Shown piece after piece: positions 11,677 to 22,537 of a stretch of DNA of 64,000 nt (position 1 is the first letter of the stretch; every line of letters starts with the position of its first letter). The position numbers and the translations under genes were made by a program. The DNA comes from Medicago truncatula (lineage: Eukaryota; Streptophyta; Magnoliopsida; Fabales; Fabaceae), in assembly GCF_003473485.1 (NCBI RefSeq), contig NC_053042.1, positions 5,045,501-5,109,500 on the forward strand. Reading direction: 5' to 3'. The notes under the pieces were generated by a model. That model worked only from the letters and a program-made list of their open reading frames with translations. It searched no databases and was not told the origin of the DNA.

Positions 11677-12352
11677 ATTTTTTTTAGCGGGTCGCGCCTA
11701 GTTTTCCTTAGTTTATATTTACGCCTTGTTTATTGCTTATGTAAATACTTGCTTACTTTCATTTGACGTGTGGGGTGAGAATATCAAAAGTCCTATACCC
11801 GGGCTGAGTGAACTTATGTTTAGGTAGAGATATAATCGACAATTCGATCCGGGGGTTGCCTCGTGTATTGGATTATGCGATCAATCTCACATAGCTGAGG
11901 CATTTTGAAGGTGATATTGTCGGCGTGTGTTGTCATGCTTAGGCACTTCACTTTCAATTGTTCGACGAAGCTATGAACCGTAGTTACCAAACCCATCCTA
12001 GCCTTTTTAGGACGTAGTGCGGTGGCTAAATTGAGTGTTGTCTCAAACTTTAGTCGTCACGCGATACTACACTCAAACTAGACCTTCTCACAAATAATCA
12101 TGGAACGGGTGTCGTCCTGTACTACCATGATATATGTGAGAGAGGTTGCAGTTTGGGAACTGTGTTAGAACCTTGGTTACTACTATCCGAAGCCTTAGTT
12201 CACCGGACGCCGTGTCCATCCGTTACTTTGAATCTCAACCCACATTGTAACTAAACAACACAATCATGCATACATGCATTCATGCATAAACATTTTTCAT
12301 GCATTCATCGAAGGGCTTAAACAAATGAGAATTTTTGTAAATAATCACAGGT
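11677..12352 (+). other. Untranslated leader of element B
   Basis: No gene seen. It contains the block shared with element A (about 11960-12090) and ends in CACAG just before the ORF1 start codon, which resembles a splice acceptor. Confidence 0.6.
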
Positions 12353-13783
12353 ATGAAGAAGACTAAGTGCTACAAGTTCAAGGAAGTGGATTTGGTTAGT
12401 TTGAGAGAGTTGGCACTCAAGGTCAAGAGTCAAACAGGGTTCCGACTCCGGTATGGGGGATTGCTTACTTTGCTCCGAACCGATGTGGACGAGAAGCTAG
12501 TGCACACTCTAGTGCAATTTTATGATCCAAGCTTCCGTTGCTTCACTTTCCCGGACTTCCAGTTGGTTCCTACTCTCGAGGCTTACTCCAATCTAGTGGG
12601 TTTACCTATAGCCGAGAAGACGCCTTTCACCGGTCCCGGAACTCCTCTTACTCCTCTGGTTATTGCTAAGGATCTCTACCTCAAGACTTCCGACGTCTCC
12701 AACCATCTTATTACCAAGTCTCACATTCGGGGGTTCACTTCGAAGTATCTTCTTGATCAGGCTAATCTCGGTACTACTCGTCAGGATACGCTCGAGGCTA
12801 TTCTTGCTTTGCTTATCTACGGGCTCATTCTCTTCCCGAACCTCGACAACTTCGTGGACATGAATGCTATCGAGATCTTTCATTCCAAGAACCCGGTTCC
12901 TACTTTGCTAGCGGATGCCTACCACGCCATTCATGACAGGACTCTCAAGGGCCGTGGATATATTCTTTGCTGCACATCTCTTTTGTATAGGTGGTTTATT
13001 TCGCACCTTCCGAGTTCCTTCCATGACAACTCGGAGAATTGGTCCTACTCTCAGCGGATTATGGCTCTCACTCCTAATGAGGTCGTCTGGCTCACTCCGG
13101 CCGCTCAGGTAAAGGAAATCATCATGGGTTGCGGAGACTTTCTCAATGTACCTCTTCTTGGTACCCGTGGAGGAATCAACTACAATCCCGAGCTTGCTAT
13201 GAGACAGTTTGGTTTTCCTATGAAGTCGAAGCCCATCAATCTTGCCACATCTCCAGAGTTCTTCTTCTACACGAATGCTCCTACCGGACAAAGGAAAGCT
13301 TTCGTGGATGCTTGGTCCAAGGTTCGAAGGAAGAGTGTGAAGCATCTAGGTGTGAGATCCGGTGTCGCTCATGAGGCCTATACCCAGTGGGTGATAGATC
13401 GAGCTGAGGAGATTGGTATGCCTTATCCAGCTATGAGATATGTGTCTTCATCTACCCCATCTATGCCTCTACCTTTGCTCCCCGCGACTCAGGATATGTA
13501 TCAGGAGCATCTAGCTATGGAGAGTCGTGAGAAGCAAGTGTGGAAAGCTCGGTACAATCAAGCCGAGAATCTAATCATGACTTTGGATGGTAGAGATGAG
13601 CAGAAGACTCATGAGAATCGGATGTTGAAGAAAGAACTAGCTAAAGCCCGGAGGGAGTTGGAAGAGAAAGACGAGCTGCTTATGAGGGATTCCAAGAGAG
13701 CTCGAGGACGACGAGATTTCTTTGACAGATACTGTGATTCAGATTCCGAGTCCGATGATCCTCCGACTACTTCCTATGCTTGA
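12353..13783 (+). CDS. Ogre ORF1, extra protein upstream of gag (plant-mobile-domain-like, tentative)
   Basis: 476-residue open frame from ATG 12353. An extra ORF between primer site and gag is a hallmark of Ogre/Tat elements. Residues about 10-340 look like a globular, leucine- and aromatic-rich domain. In layout (FxFPDFQLVPTLEAYSNLVGLP and conserved Trp) it recalls the plant mobile domain family shared by transposons and host MAIN-like proteins. This is recognised by style, not by search. Residues about 385-450 are charged and likely coiled coil (ELAKARRELEEKDELL), followed by a basic SKRARGRR patch that could be nuclear localisation. The tail is acidic. Function unknown. Confidence 0.8.
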   Translation: MKKTKCYKFKEVDLVSLRELALKVKSQTGFRLRYGGLLTLLRTDVDEKLVHTLVQFYDPSFRCFTFPDFQLVPTLEAYSNLVGLPIAEKTPFTGPGTPLTPLVIAKDLYLKTSDVSNHLITKSHIRGFTSKYLLDQANLGTTRQDTLEAILALLIYGLILFPNLDNFVDMNAIEIFHSKNPVPTLLADAYHAIHDRTLKGRGYILCCTSLLYRWFISHLPSSFHDNSENWSYSQRIMALTPNEVVWLTPAAQVKEIIMGCGDFLNVPLLGTRGGINYNPELAMRQFGFPMKSKPINLATSPEFFFYTNAPTGQRKAFVDAWSKVRRKSVKHLGVRSGVAHEAYTQWVIDRAEEIGMPYPAMRYVSSSTPSMPLPLLPATQDMYQEHLAMESREKQVWKARYNQAENLIMTLDGRDEQKTHENRMLKKELAKARRELEEKDELLMRDSKRARGRRDFFDRYCDSDSESDDPPTTSYA

Positions 13784-14081
13784 GGACTCCATGTGTTTAT
13801 CTTGTTGAAATTTCAAAGTCTTCCTGTTAAAGATACTATGTAGTTTTGATTATTTGCAAGATTTCTAATTTGTTTTAAAATCCTTCGATGAAAAAATAAG
13901 TCTTTTGCATTCGCATTTGCATATCATGCATCATATGCATCATGCATTGGTCACAAAGGCTTCCAAGTGCTTACTATCTCCTGGTTCCTCTGCCGCAGTG
14001 TGAAAAGTGGCTCGTGCTCAGAGAGTTTACGAACCAGATAGAATTGATCGAACCAGAGAATACAGAAGAAAGAAAAGGGCT
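13784..14081 (+). other. Spacer between ORF1 and gag of element B
   Basis: Non-coding. It holds a GCATATCATGCATCAT run also seen in element A just upstream of its gag (6546-6560). A pyrimidine-rich stretch ends in CCGCAG (13998), which looks like a splice acceptor; element A has TTCTACAACAG at the matching place. A second, alternative intron is possible but unproven. Confidence 0.4.
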
Positions 14082-17000
14082 ATGGAAGAAGAGAACGCTC
14101 AGCTTCGCACCGAGTTAGCCTCTCTAAAGGAGGAATTGGCTAAAGCTAATGACGTCATGACTGCTCTACTAGCTGCTCAAGAGCAATCAGCTACAGCTAT
14201 CCCTACAACCACGGCTGCACCAGTAACTACAAGCGTGCTCCCTACCACTTCTGCAGACAACCGCTTTACTATGCCAGTGGGGTTTCCGTATGGGCTTCCA
14301 CCGTTCTTCACTCCCGTTGCTACAGCAAGCACCTCGGGCACTGCTAACAATGTTCTGATTCCTGCAACAAATGCCGCCTCCATCATTGCTACTTTGCCAC
14401 AAACAACAGCAGCTGTCACTGAGCCTCTGGTACACATTCTGCCTCAAGGTATTAACATCAACACACAGCACAGAAGCATCCCCGTAACCAAGACTATGGA
14501 AGAGATGATGGAAGAACTTGCTAAAGAACTCCGTCACGAGATCCAGGCCAATCGAGGGAATGCAGACTCTGTCAAAACTCAAGACCTTTGCTTAGTGTCA
14601 AAAGTGGATGTCCCTAAAAAGTTCAAGATTCCGGACTTCGACCGGTACAACGGGCTAACTTGCCCTCAAAATCACATCATCAAATACGTCCGGAAGATGG
14701 GCAATTACAAAGACAATGATTCCCTTATGATCCACTGTTTTCAGGATAGTCTGATGGAGGATGCCGCAGAGTGGTATACTAGTTTGAGTAAGAATGACAT
14801 CCATACCTTTGATGAGTTAGCCACCGCTTTCAAGAGCCATTATGGGTTTAACACTCGACTGAGGCCAAATAGGGAGTTTCTCAGGTCCCTATCTCAGAAG
14901 AAGGAGGAAAGTTTCCGTGAATATGCGCAAAGGTGGAGAGGGGCGGCTGCCCGTATCACTCCTGCTTTAGATGAGGAAGAAATGACCCAGACGTTCTTAA
15001 AAACGTTGAAGAAAGATTATGTTGAGAGGATGATCATCGCTGCCCCGAACAACTTTTCGGAGATGGTCACCATGGGAACCCGTCTTGAGGAAGCCGTAAG
15101 GGATGGAATCATCGTGTTTGAGAAAGCTGAATCCTCTGTGAATGCGTCGAAGAGATATGGTAATGGACACCACAAGAAGAAAGAAACGGAAGTGGGGATG
15201 GTGTCAGCTGGAGCCGGGCAATCAATGGCTACTGTTGCTCCTATCAATGCAGCTCAAATGCCTCCGTCATACCCATATATGCCGTATTCTCAGCATCCGT
15301 TCTTCCCACCGTTTTATCATCAGTACCCTTTGCCGCCGGGCCAGCCTCAAGTGCCCGTCAATGCAATTGCCCAACAGATGAAACAACAGATGCCGGTTCA
15401 ACAACAACAACAAAATCAGCAAGCCAGGCCAACCTTCCCTCCTATACCGATGTTGTATGCAGAACTTCTTCCAACTCTACTCCAGAGAGGTCATTGTACA
15501 ACTAGACAGGGTAAGCCCCCACCTGATCCGTTGCCTCCAAGGTTCAGGTCTGATCTCAAATGTGACTTTCATCAAGGTGCCTTGGGTCATGACGTCGAGG
15601 GGTGTTATGCTTTGAAGTATATCGTGAAGAAGCTCATCGATCAAGGGAAGCTGACTTTTGAGAATAATGTCCCACATGTCCTCGACAATCCGCTACCAAA
15701 TCATGCCGCTGTGAATATGATCGAAGTGTGTGAGGAAGCTCCTAGACTTGATGTCCGCAACGTTGCAACTCCTCTGGTGCCTCTACATATCAAGCTGTGC
15801 AAAGCTTCTCTGTTCAGCCATGATCATGCCAAGTGTCTAGGATGCCTCTGTGATCCTTTGGGCTGCTATACTGTTCAAGACGACATCCAAAGCTTGATGG
15901 ATGATAATCTTCTGACTGTCAGTGATGTTTGCGTGGTCGTGCCAGTTTTTCACGATCCGCCTGTCAAGAGTGTACCTTTGAAGAAGAACGCTGAGCCTTT
16001 GGTGATAAGGTTGCCAGGACCAATTCCTTATGTTTCGGACAAGGCAGTGCCATACAAGTACAATGCTACTATGATAGAAAATGGAGTAGAGGTGCCTCTA
16101 GCCTCCTTTGCCACAGTAAGCAATATTGCCGAAGGGACTTCTGCAGCACTAAGAAGCGGGAAGGTCCGTCCGCCGTTATTTCAGAAGAAAGTAGCTACAC
16201 CGACCATTCCACCAGTTGAAGAAGCAACTCCAACCGTTGTTTCACCCATTGCTACAGATGTGAACCAGCCAGGCAAATCTATAGAGGATTCAAATTTAGA
16301 TGAGATTCTGAGGATAATAAAGAGGAGCGACTACAAGATCGTTGATCAGTTGCTGCAGACCCCTTCAAAGATATCTGTCTTGTCATTACTCTTGAGCTCT
16401 GAGGCTCACAGGAATACCTTATTGAAAGTGCTGGAGCAGGCATATGTTGACCACGAAGTTACGGTAGATCGGTTTGGTGGCATAGTGGGAAATATTACCG
16501 CTTGTAACAACCTCTGGTTCAGTGAAGAAGAGTTGCCGGAAGCGGGAAAGAGTCACAATCTGGCTTTGCACATCTCGGTGAATTGTAAATCAGACATGAT
16601 ATCAAATGTGTTGGTGGATACCGGTTCCTCTCTCAATGTAATGCCCAAGACAACTCTAGATCAGTTGAGCTACCGTGGGACCCCGTTGAGGAGAAGTACT
16701 TTCTTGGTCAAAGCTTTTGACGGATCTCGAAAGAATGTGCTGGGAGAGTTAGACTTGCCGATAACCATTGGCCCTGAGAATTTCTTGGTTACTTTCCAAG
16801 TGATGGACATTAATGCATCCTACAGTTGTCTGCTGGGAAGACCGTGGATACACGATGCAGGTGCGGTTACTTCCACCTTACATCAGAAGTTGAAATTTGT
16901 GAAGAATGGAAAACTCGTTACAATCCATGGTGAAGAAGCATACTTAGTCAGCCAATTGTCTTCTTTTTCTTGTATTGAAGCAGGGTCTGCTGAAGGGACT

Positions 17001-17333
17001 GCTTTCCAAGGTTTGACCATTGAAGGTGCAGAGTCTAAGGAAGCTGGGGCTGCTATGGCTTCATTGAAGGATGCTCAGAGAGCCATCCAAGAAGGTCAGA
17101 CTGCCGGCTGGGGCAAGGTGATACAGCTCTGTGAGAACAAGCGTAAAGAAGGTCTCGGGTTCTCCCCGTCATCAAGGGTTTCCTCGGGAGTCTTCCACAG
17201 TGCAGGGTTTGTTAATGCTATCTCTGAAGAAGCCACTGGATCTGGTCTCAGGCCTGCATTTGTTACACCAGGAGGCATTACGACAAATTGGGATGCCATT
17301 GACATTCCTTCAATCATGCATGTTTCTGAGTAA
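14082..17333 (+). CDS. Element B gag-protease polyprotein
   Basis: The frame is open from 14004, but the first ATG is 14082, giving 1083 residues (residue numbers below count from 14082). An N-terminal coiled coil (EEENAQLRTELASLKEEL) is followed by an Ala/Thr/Pro-rich linker. The retrotransposon gag domain is about 210-335 (LMIHCFQDSL..AAEWY; REFLRSLSQKKEESFREYAQRW). A Pro/Gln-rich region leads to a C-x2-H-x5-H-x4-C knuckle-like motif near 494-508. The aspartic protease site DTGS is at about 846-849, with a downstream LLGRPWI that fits the second protease motif. The frame ends in TAA at 17331-17333, inside the predicted intron that starts at 17330. Unspliced RNA would therefore give gag-pro and spliced RNA would continue into pol. 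Confidence 0.94.
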   Translation: MEEENAQLRTELASLKEELAKANDVMTALLAAQEQSATAIPTTTAAPVTTSVLPTTSADNRFTMPVGFPYGLPPFFTPVATASTSGTANNVLIPATNAASIIATLPQTTAAVTEPLVHILPQGININTQHRSIPVTKTMEEMMEELAKELRHEIQANRGNADSVKTQDLCLVSKVDVPKKFKIPDFDRYNGLTCPQNHIIKYVRKMGNYKDNDSLMIHCFQDSLMEDAAEWYTSLSKNDIHTFDELATAFKSHYGFNTRLRPNREFLRSLSQKKEESFREYAQRWRGAAARITPALDEEEMTQTFLKTLKKDYVERMIIAAPNNFSEMVTMGTRLEEAVRDGIIVFEKAESSVNASKRYGNGHHKKKETEVGMVSAGAGQSMATVAPINAAQMPPSYPYMPYSQHPFFPPFYHQYPLPPGQPQVPVNAIAQQMKQQMPVQQQQQNQQARPTFPPIPMLYAELLPTLLQRGHCTTRQGKPPPDPLPPRFRSDLKCDFHQGALGHDVEGCYALKYIVKKLIDQGKLTFENNVPHVLDNPLPNHAAVNMIEVCEEAPRLDVRNVATPLVPLHIKLCKASLFSHDHAKCLGCLCDPLGCYTVQDDIQSLMDDNLLTVSDVCVVVPVFHDPPVKSVPLKKNAEPLVIRLPGPIPYVSDKAVPYKYNATMIENGVEVPLASFATVSNIAEGTSAALRSGKVRPPLFQKKVATPTIPPVEEATPTVVSPIATDVNQPGKSIEDSNLDEILRIIKRSDYKIVDQLLQTPSKISVLSLLLSSEAHRNTLLKVLEQAYVDHEVTVDRFGGIVGNITACNNLWFSEEELPEAGKSHNLALHISVNCKSDMISNVLVDTGSSLNVMPKTTLDQLSYRGTPLRRSTFLVKAFDGSRKNVLGELDLPITIGPENFLVTFQVMDINASYSCLLGRPWIHDAGAVTSTLHQKLKFVKNGKLVTIHGEEAYLVSQLSSFSCIEAGSAEGTAFQGLTIEGAESKEAGAAMASLKDAQRAIQEGQTAGWGKVIQLCENKRKEGLGFSPSSRVSSGVFHSAGFVNAISEEATGSGLRPAFVTPGGITTNWDAIDIPSIMHVSE

Positions 17334-17613
17334 TGTGTCTTGTTGCTTTAATGCTTTGTTTTCAAAATAACAATCCTCTCGCTCTGCCCAAAGCGAGAGT
17401 GATATTTTCTGTAAGGGCATGTTTGTTTCGGCATTGCCGTTAATTAATAAAATTTTGTCGTTTCTTCCACGACTACTTTTTTTTTAGTGCTTTTTCCCTT
17501 GGAAACAATGGTAATGCCAGAAAAAAAACCAAAACGTCTGTATTTTCTTATTAATTTCAAAAATCTGCATAAAAAAAAAACTCTTTCTAAAATCATCCAA
17601 TCATTATATGCAG
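17330..17613 (+). other. Ogre gag-pro/pol intron (284 bp)
   Basis: Donor GTAATG (17330) and acceptor TATATGCAG (ending 17613), with a CTAAAAT branch-like site about 25 bp upstream. Removal deletes the gag-pro stop TAA and joins GA to G, making a Glu codon, so the frame runs straight into pol. A spliced intron at this place is known for Ogre elements. The coordinates here are prediction. Confidence 0.82.
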
Positions 17614-20600
17614 GTTGAACCATAATAAACCCGTTGAACACAGTAATCCTACGGTTCCTCCAAGTTTTGAATTCCCTGTGTATGAAGCCGAGGATGAGGA
17701 AGGTGATGATATACCATATGAGATTACTCGGTTACTTGAGCAAGAAAAGAAAGCCATTCAGCCTCACCAAGAAGAGATTGAGCTTATCAACATAGGTACC
17801 GAGGAAAACAAGCAAGAAATCAAGATTGGTGCTACTCTAGAGGAAGGGGTTAAGCAGAAGATTATCCAACTCCTCCGGGAATATCCGGATATTTTTGCAT
17901 GGTCCTATGAAGATATGCCAGGTCTAGACCCTATGATTGTGGAGCATCGGATCCCTACCAAGCCTGAATGTCCTCCCGTCAGGCAGAAATTGAGAAGGAC
18001 TCATCCCGATATGGCTCTCAAGATCAAGAATGAAGTTCAAAAACAGATTGATGCGGGTTTCCTAATGACAGTTGAGTATCCCGAATGGGTTGCCAATATT
18101 GTGCCTGTGCCAAAGAAGGATGGTAAAGTTCGGATGTGTGTTGACTTCAGAGACCTGAACAAAGCCAGCCCAAAAGACAACTTTCCATTACCTCATATTG
18201 ATGTGCTTGTTGATAATACTGCTCAATCTAAGGTGTTCTCCTTCATGGACGGTTTTTCCGGTTATAATCAGATCAAGATGTCTCCTGAAGATAGAGAAAA
18301 GACATCTTTTATCACTCCATGGGGTACCTTTTGCTACAAAGTGATGCCGTTCGGTCTAATTAATGCTGGTGCTACCTACCAAAGGGGAATGACCACTCTG
18401 TTTCATGACATGATTCACAAAGAAGTTGAGGTATATGTGGATGACATGATTGTGAAGTCAACAGATGAGGAACAGCATGTTGAATATTTAACAAAGATGT
18501 TTGAAAGGTTAAGAAAATACAAGCTGCGATTGAATCCCAACAAATGTACATTCGGTGTCAGGTCCGGAAAGTTATTAGGTTTCATTGTCAGCCAAAAGGG
18601 CATTGAAGTCGATCCTGATAAAGTCCGGGCCATCCGAGAAATGCCAGCTCCACAGACAGAGAAGCAAGTCAGAGGTTTCTTGGGACGTTTGAATTACATC
18701 TCCCGATTCATATCTCATATGACTGCAACCTGCGGGCCGATCTTCAAGCTACTTAGAAAGAACCAGCCTGTTGTATGGAATGATGAATGCCAAGAAGCTT
18801 TTGATAGCATCAAGAATTACCTGCTGGAACCACCCATCCTTGTCCCACCCGTGGAAGGAAGGCCTTTGATTATGTATTTGGCAGTGTTTGATGAATCCAT
18901 GGGATGCGTACTTGGTCAACAAGATGAAACCGGAAAGAAAGAGCATGCTATCTACTATCTAAGCAAGAAGTTCACCGATTGTGAAACTCGGTATACAATG
19001 CTTGAGAAGACTTGTTGTGCTCTAGCTTGGGCTGCCAAACGCCTGCGTCATTATTTGGTGAATCATACAACTTGGTTGATATCCAGAATGGATCCGATCA
19101 AATATATCTTTGAGAAAGCTGCTGTTATTGGGAAGATTGCACGCTGGCAGATGCTTTTGTCTGAATATGATATTGTGTTCAAAACTCAAAAGGCAATCAA
19201 AGGTAGCATTCTTGCCGATCATCTTGCTTACCAACCTCTTGATGATTATCAACCAATTGAATTCGATTTCCCCGATGAAGAGATCATGTATTTAAAATCA
19301 AAAGACTGCGAAGAACCGTTGATTAATGAAGGTCCAGATCCCAATAGCAAGTGGGGTTTAGTCTTTGATGGTGCTGTCAATGCTTATGGCAAAGGAATTG
19401 GGGCAGTCATTGTATCCCCGCAGGGGCATCACATCCCTTTTACCGCTCGAATTCTGTTCGAATGTACCAACAATATGGCTGAGTATGAAGCATGTATCTT
19501 CGGGATCGAGGAAGCAATTGACATGAGAATCAAACACCTCGACATCTATGGAGATTCTGCGCTCGTCATTAATCAGATAAAGGGTGAATGGGAGACCCAC
19601 CATGCTAATTTGATTCCTTATCGTGATTATGCGAGACGTTTGCTGACATATTTTACAAAGGTTGAGCTGCACCATATTCCTCGTGATGAGAACCAAATGG
19701 CTGATGCTCTTGCTACTCTATCCTCCATGTTTCGAGTAAACCATTGGAATGATGTGCCATTAATCAAAGTGCAACGCCTTGAAAGACCTTCGCATGTGTT
19801 TGCTATTGGGGATGTGATCGATCAGGCTGGTGAAAATGTGGTTGGCTATAGACCCTGGTACTATGACATCAAGCAGTTCTTGCTAAGCCGCGAATATCCG
19901 CCGGGTGCTTCCAAACAAGACAAGAAGACCTTGAGAAGATTGGCCGGTAGATTCCTGTTAGATGGAGATATTCTGTACAAGAGGAACTATGACATGGTAT
20001 TGTTAAGGTGTGTTGATGAACATGAAGCAGAGCAGTTAATGCATGATGTACATGACGGTACCTTCGGGACCCATGCTACAGGGCATACTATGTCAAGAAA
20101 GTTGCTACGGGCAGGTTACTACTGGATGGCCATGGAGCATGATTGCTACCAGCACGCCAGAAAGTGCCACAAATGTCAAATCTATGCTGATAAGATTCAT
20201 GTGCCTCCGCACGCTCTCAATGTTATTTCATCCCCATGGCCGTTCTCAATGTGGGGTATCGACATGATTGGAAGAATTGAACCGAAGGCTTCAAATGGTC
20301 ATCGTTTCATCTTAGTGGCAATTGACTACTTCACCAAGTGGGTTGAAGCAGCATCTTATACCAATGTGACCAAGCAAGTGGTAGCTAAGTTCATCAAGAA
20401 CAACATCATCTGTCGATATGGTGTTCCCAGCAAGATTATTACCGACAATGGTACCAACCTGAATAACAATGTGGTGCAAGCTCTTTGTGAAGAATTCAAA
20501 ATTGAGCATCATAACTCTTCTCCTTATAGACCTCAGATGAATGGTGCAGTTGAGGCCGCCAACAAGAATATCAAGAGAATTGTCCAGAAGATGGTAACCA

Positions 20601-21103
20601 CTTACAAGGACTGGCATGAGATGTTACCCTATGCTCTGCATGGCTACTGTACTACCGTGCGCAGTTCAACCGGGGCAACCCCTTTCTCTCTTGTATATGG
20701 TATGGAAGCAGTTCTTCCTTTGGAAGTGGAGATCCCATCTCTCCGTGTGATCATGGAAGCAAAGTTATCTGAGGCTGAATGGTGCCAAAGCCGGTATGAT
20801 CAGTTGAATTTGATTGAGGAAAAACGTATGGATGCCATGGCTCGTGGACAGTCATATCAAGCAAGAATGAAGACTGCTTTTGACAAGAAAGTCCATCCTC
20901 GAGAATTCAAGGTAGGGGAACTTGTATTGAAAAGGAGGGTAAGCCAGCAACCTGACCCAAGGGGCAAGTGGACGCCTAACTATGAAGGTCCTTATGTTGT
21001 CAAGAAGGCCTTCTCTGGTGGTGCTCTAATCCTTACACACATGGATGGTGTAGAACTTCCAAATCCAGTGAATGCCGATATAGTCAAGAAATACTTTGCC
21101 TAG
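17614..21103 (+). CDS. Element B pol: RT, RNase H, archaeal-type RNase H, integrase
   Basis: About 1162 residues, entered by splicing (the frame has no proper ATG start; its first codon is TTG). Reverse transcriptase is about residues 100-310, with active site YVDD at 274-277. A gypsy-type RNase H is about 415-550. A second, archaeal-type RNase H follows at about 580-705 (FDGA, ACIFGIEEA, GDSALV, HIPRDEN), typical of Tat elements. The integrase HHCC zinc region is about 815-855 and the D-D-E core has D near 883 (GIDMIG), D near 943 (TDNGTN) and E near 978 (NGAVEAANK). A C-terminal RGKWTPNYEGPY module follows. No stops or frameshifts. The matching part of element A (7585-8103) is degenerate. 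Confidence 0.95.
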
Positions 21104-21125
21104 AAATGTGAAAAGAACAGCGTGG

Positions 21126-21310
21126 TAGGTCGAAAACCCGAAAGGGCGGCCTAGGCAAAAATGCGCTTCCCGGTGGATCGAAAACCCGAAAGGGCGGTCC
21201 AGGCAAAAATAAGGGACAAAAAACAAATATGAAAAAGCTCGCTGAGATTGTTCGCAACTCAGGCAAAAATGAGCGTCTCGATGAGCCGAAAACCCGAAAG
21301 GGCGGTTCAT
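21126..21310 (+). promoter_or_regulatory. Post-pol tetraloop hairpin array of element B, first cluster
   Basis: Three hairpins with 7-8-bp outer stems, AAAA, inner CCC/GGG and loop GAAA: 21126-21153 (TAGGTCG/CGGCCTA), 21174-21201 (TGGATCG/CGGTCCA), 21281-21310 (ATGAGCCG/CGGTTCAT). Between them, 21242-21262 has a different stem, CTGAG/CTCAG, with TTG-TTCG-CAA. Most are followed by GGCAAAAAT. Confidence 0.7.
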
Positions 21311-21860
21311 GCAAAAATGAGAATGAAACAAAAGGCAAGTAACTATATCTGGCTAACCACCGTCCCCGTGGGGCATCTGCAGCTGTTAATGACCATCTTC
21401 ATCAAAAGCTCCTATGCTTGCGAATTCAAAGTTTCTAGGAAATGTCATGATTACTGTGTTCAATGTATCACCAACCAATAAAAATTACCATTTTCCAAGC
21501 TTTGTGAATCCGTGGAGTCACGCCTTTGGCTGACCACCACTCTTACACATCAATTTGAGCTTGTGCTTTTGTTTAAAACTCTACCTTTCTTCTACTTTCA
21601 AAGCTATATACAAAGCATTTTTCTTCTATTTTGATAATGACAATGCTTGAAACAAACATTTTGAAAATTGAAAACCTTTTGTCTATTTTGAAAAGCAAAC
21701 CTGAGCAACAGGGTACCTTCAAATGAAACATGCATGAGCGAGAGTATGTTGATGTCTATTTCAATATATGCTACAAGCAGGTTCTCCTCCAAGATAATCT
21801 GTGGTCAATGGCAAGAATGAAAAAACAGAATGAAAATGCATGAAAATAAATGAGCTCGCT

Positions 21861-21953
21861 AAGTTGAAAACCCGAAGGGGCAGTTCAGGCAAAAATGGGG
21901 CATTAAAAAGAATTTATTTCCCCGGTGGATCGAAAACCCGAAAGGGCGATCCA
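21861..21953 (+). promoter_or_regulatory. Post-pol tetraloop hairpins of element B, second cluster
   Basis: 21926-21953 is a perfect TGGATCG/CGATCCA stem with inner CCC/GGG and GAAA loop. 21861-21887 is a weaker copy (AAGTTG with CAGTTC). Confidence 0.65.
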
Positions 21954-22537
21954 GGCAAAAATGGGATGCAAAAAATGAATGAATGAAATTGAGAATATAA
22001 CATGCAAAAAGCATTGACCACAGATGCAATGTCTACAACATACCCAGCACTGAAATGCCCAGCACAACGGCATTTTCCCCAGTCAGGTCTTCCAAGATTC
22101 TATCTCCAGCAAGTTACATACCTACCGGCCCTCGGCCATGGTTTCGATACGTCTCCCAACGACGTCATCTCCAAAGAGGATTTCCAAGAATGTGTAATAT
22201 AGCATGAGCCACTATGTGCCCAATACTCTGATGTCTTGTCTTCCCCGTGAAGTCGTGCCTACAAAATGCCAACAGTCATGCATTACAAGCATTCATACAT
22301 GCATAATCATGCATATTACGTGCCCATACATTTAATGAAACTGTTATATCATCCATGCATATTGCATTTCCAATGTCAACATCAGTCTCCATTCAATACT
22401 CATGTCAGGTTCTCTGTCAAAACCTTGTGAGCCAATAATATCGGTCAATTTCTACCTTTCAATTCAAATCAACGTCAAGTCAATCTCAATCTATATTTTG
22501 TCAACAAACCAATCCCCTGTGAATATGTTTCTGTTCG

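Noticed and set aside
14007..14081. GTG start for the element B gag-pro
   Set aside because: GTG is not a normal start in plants. The first ATG in frame is 14082, directly before the coiled coil.
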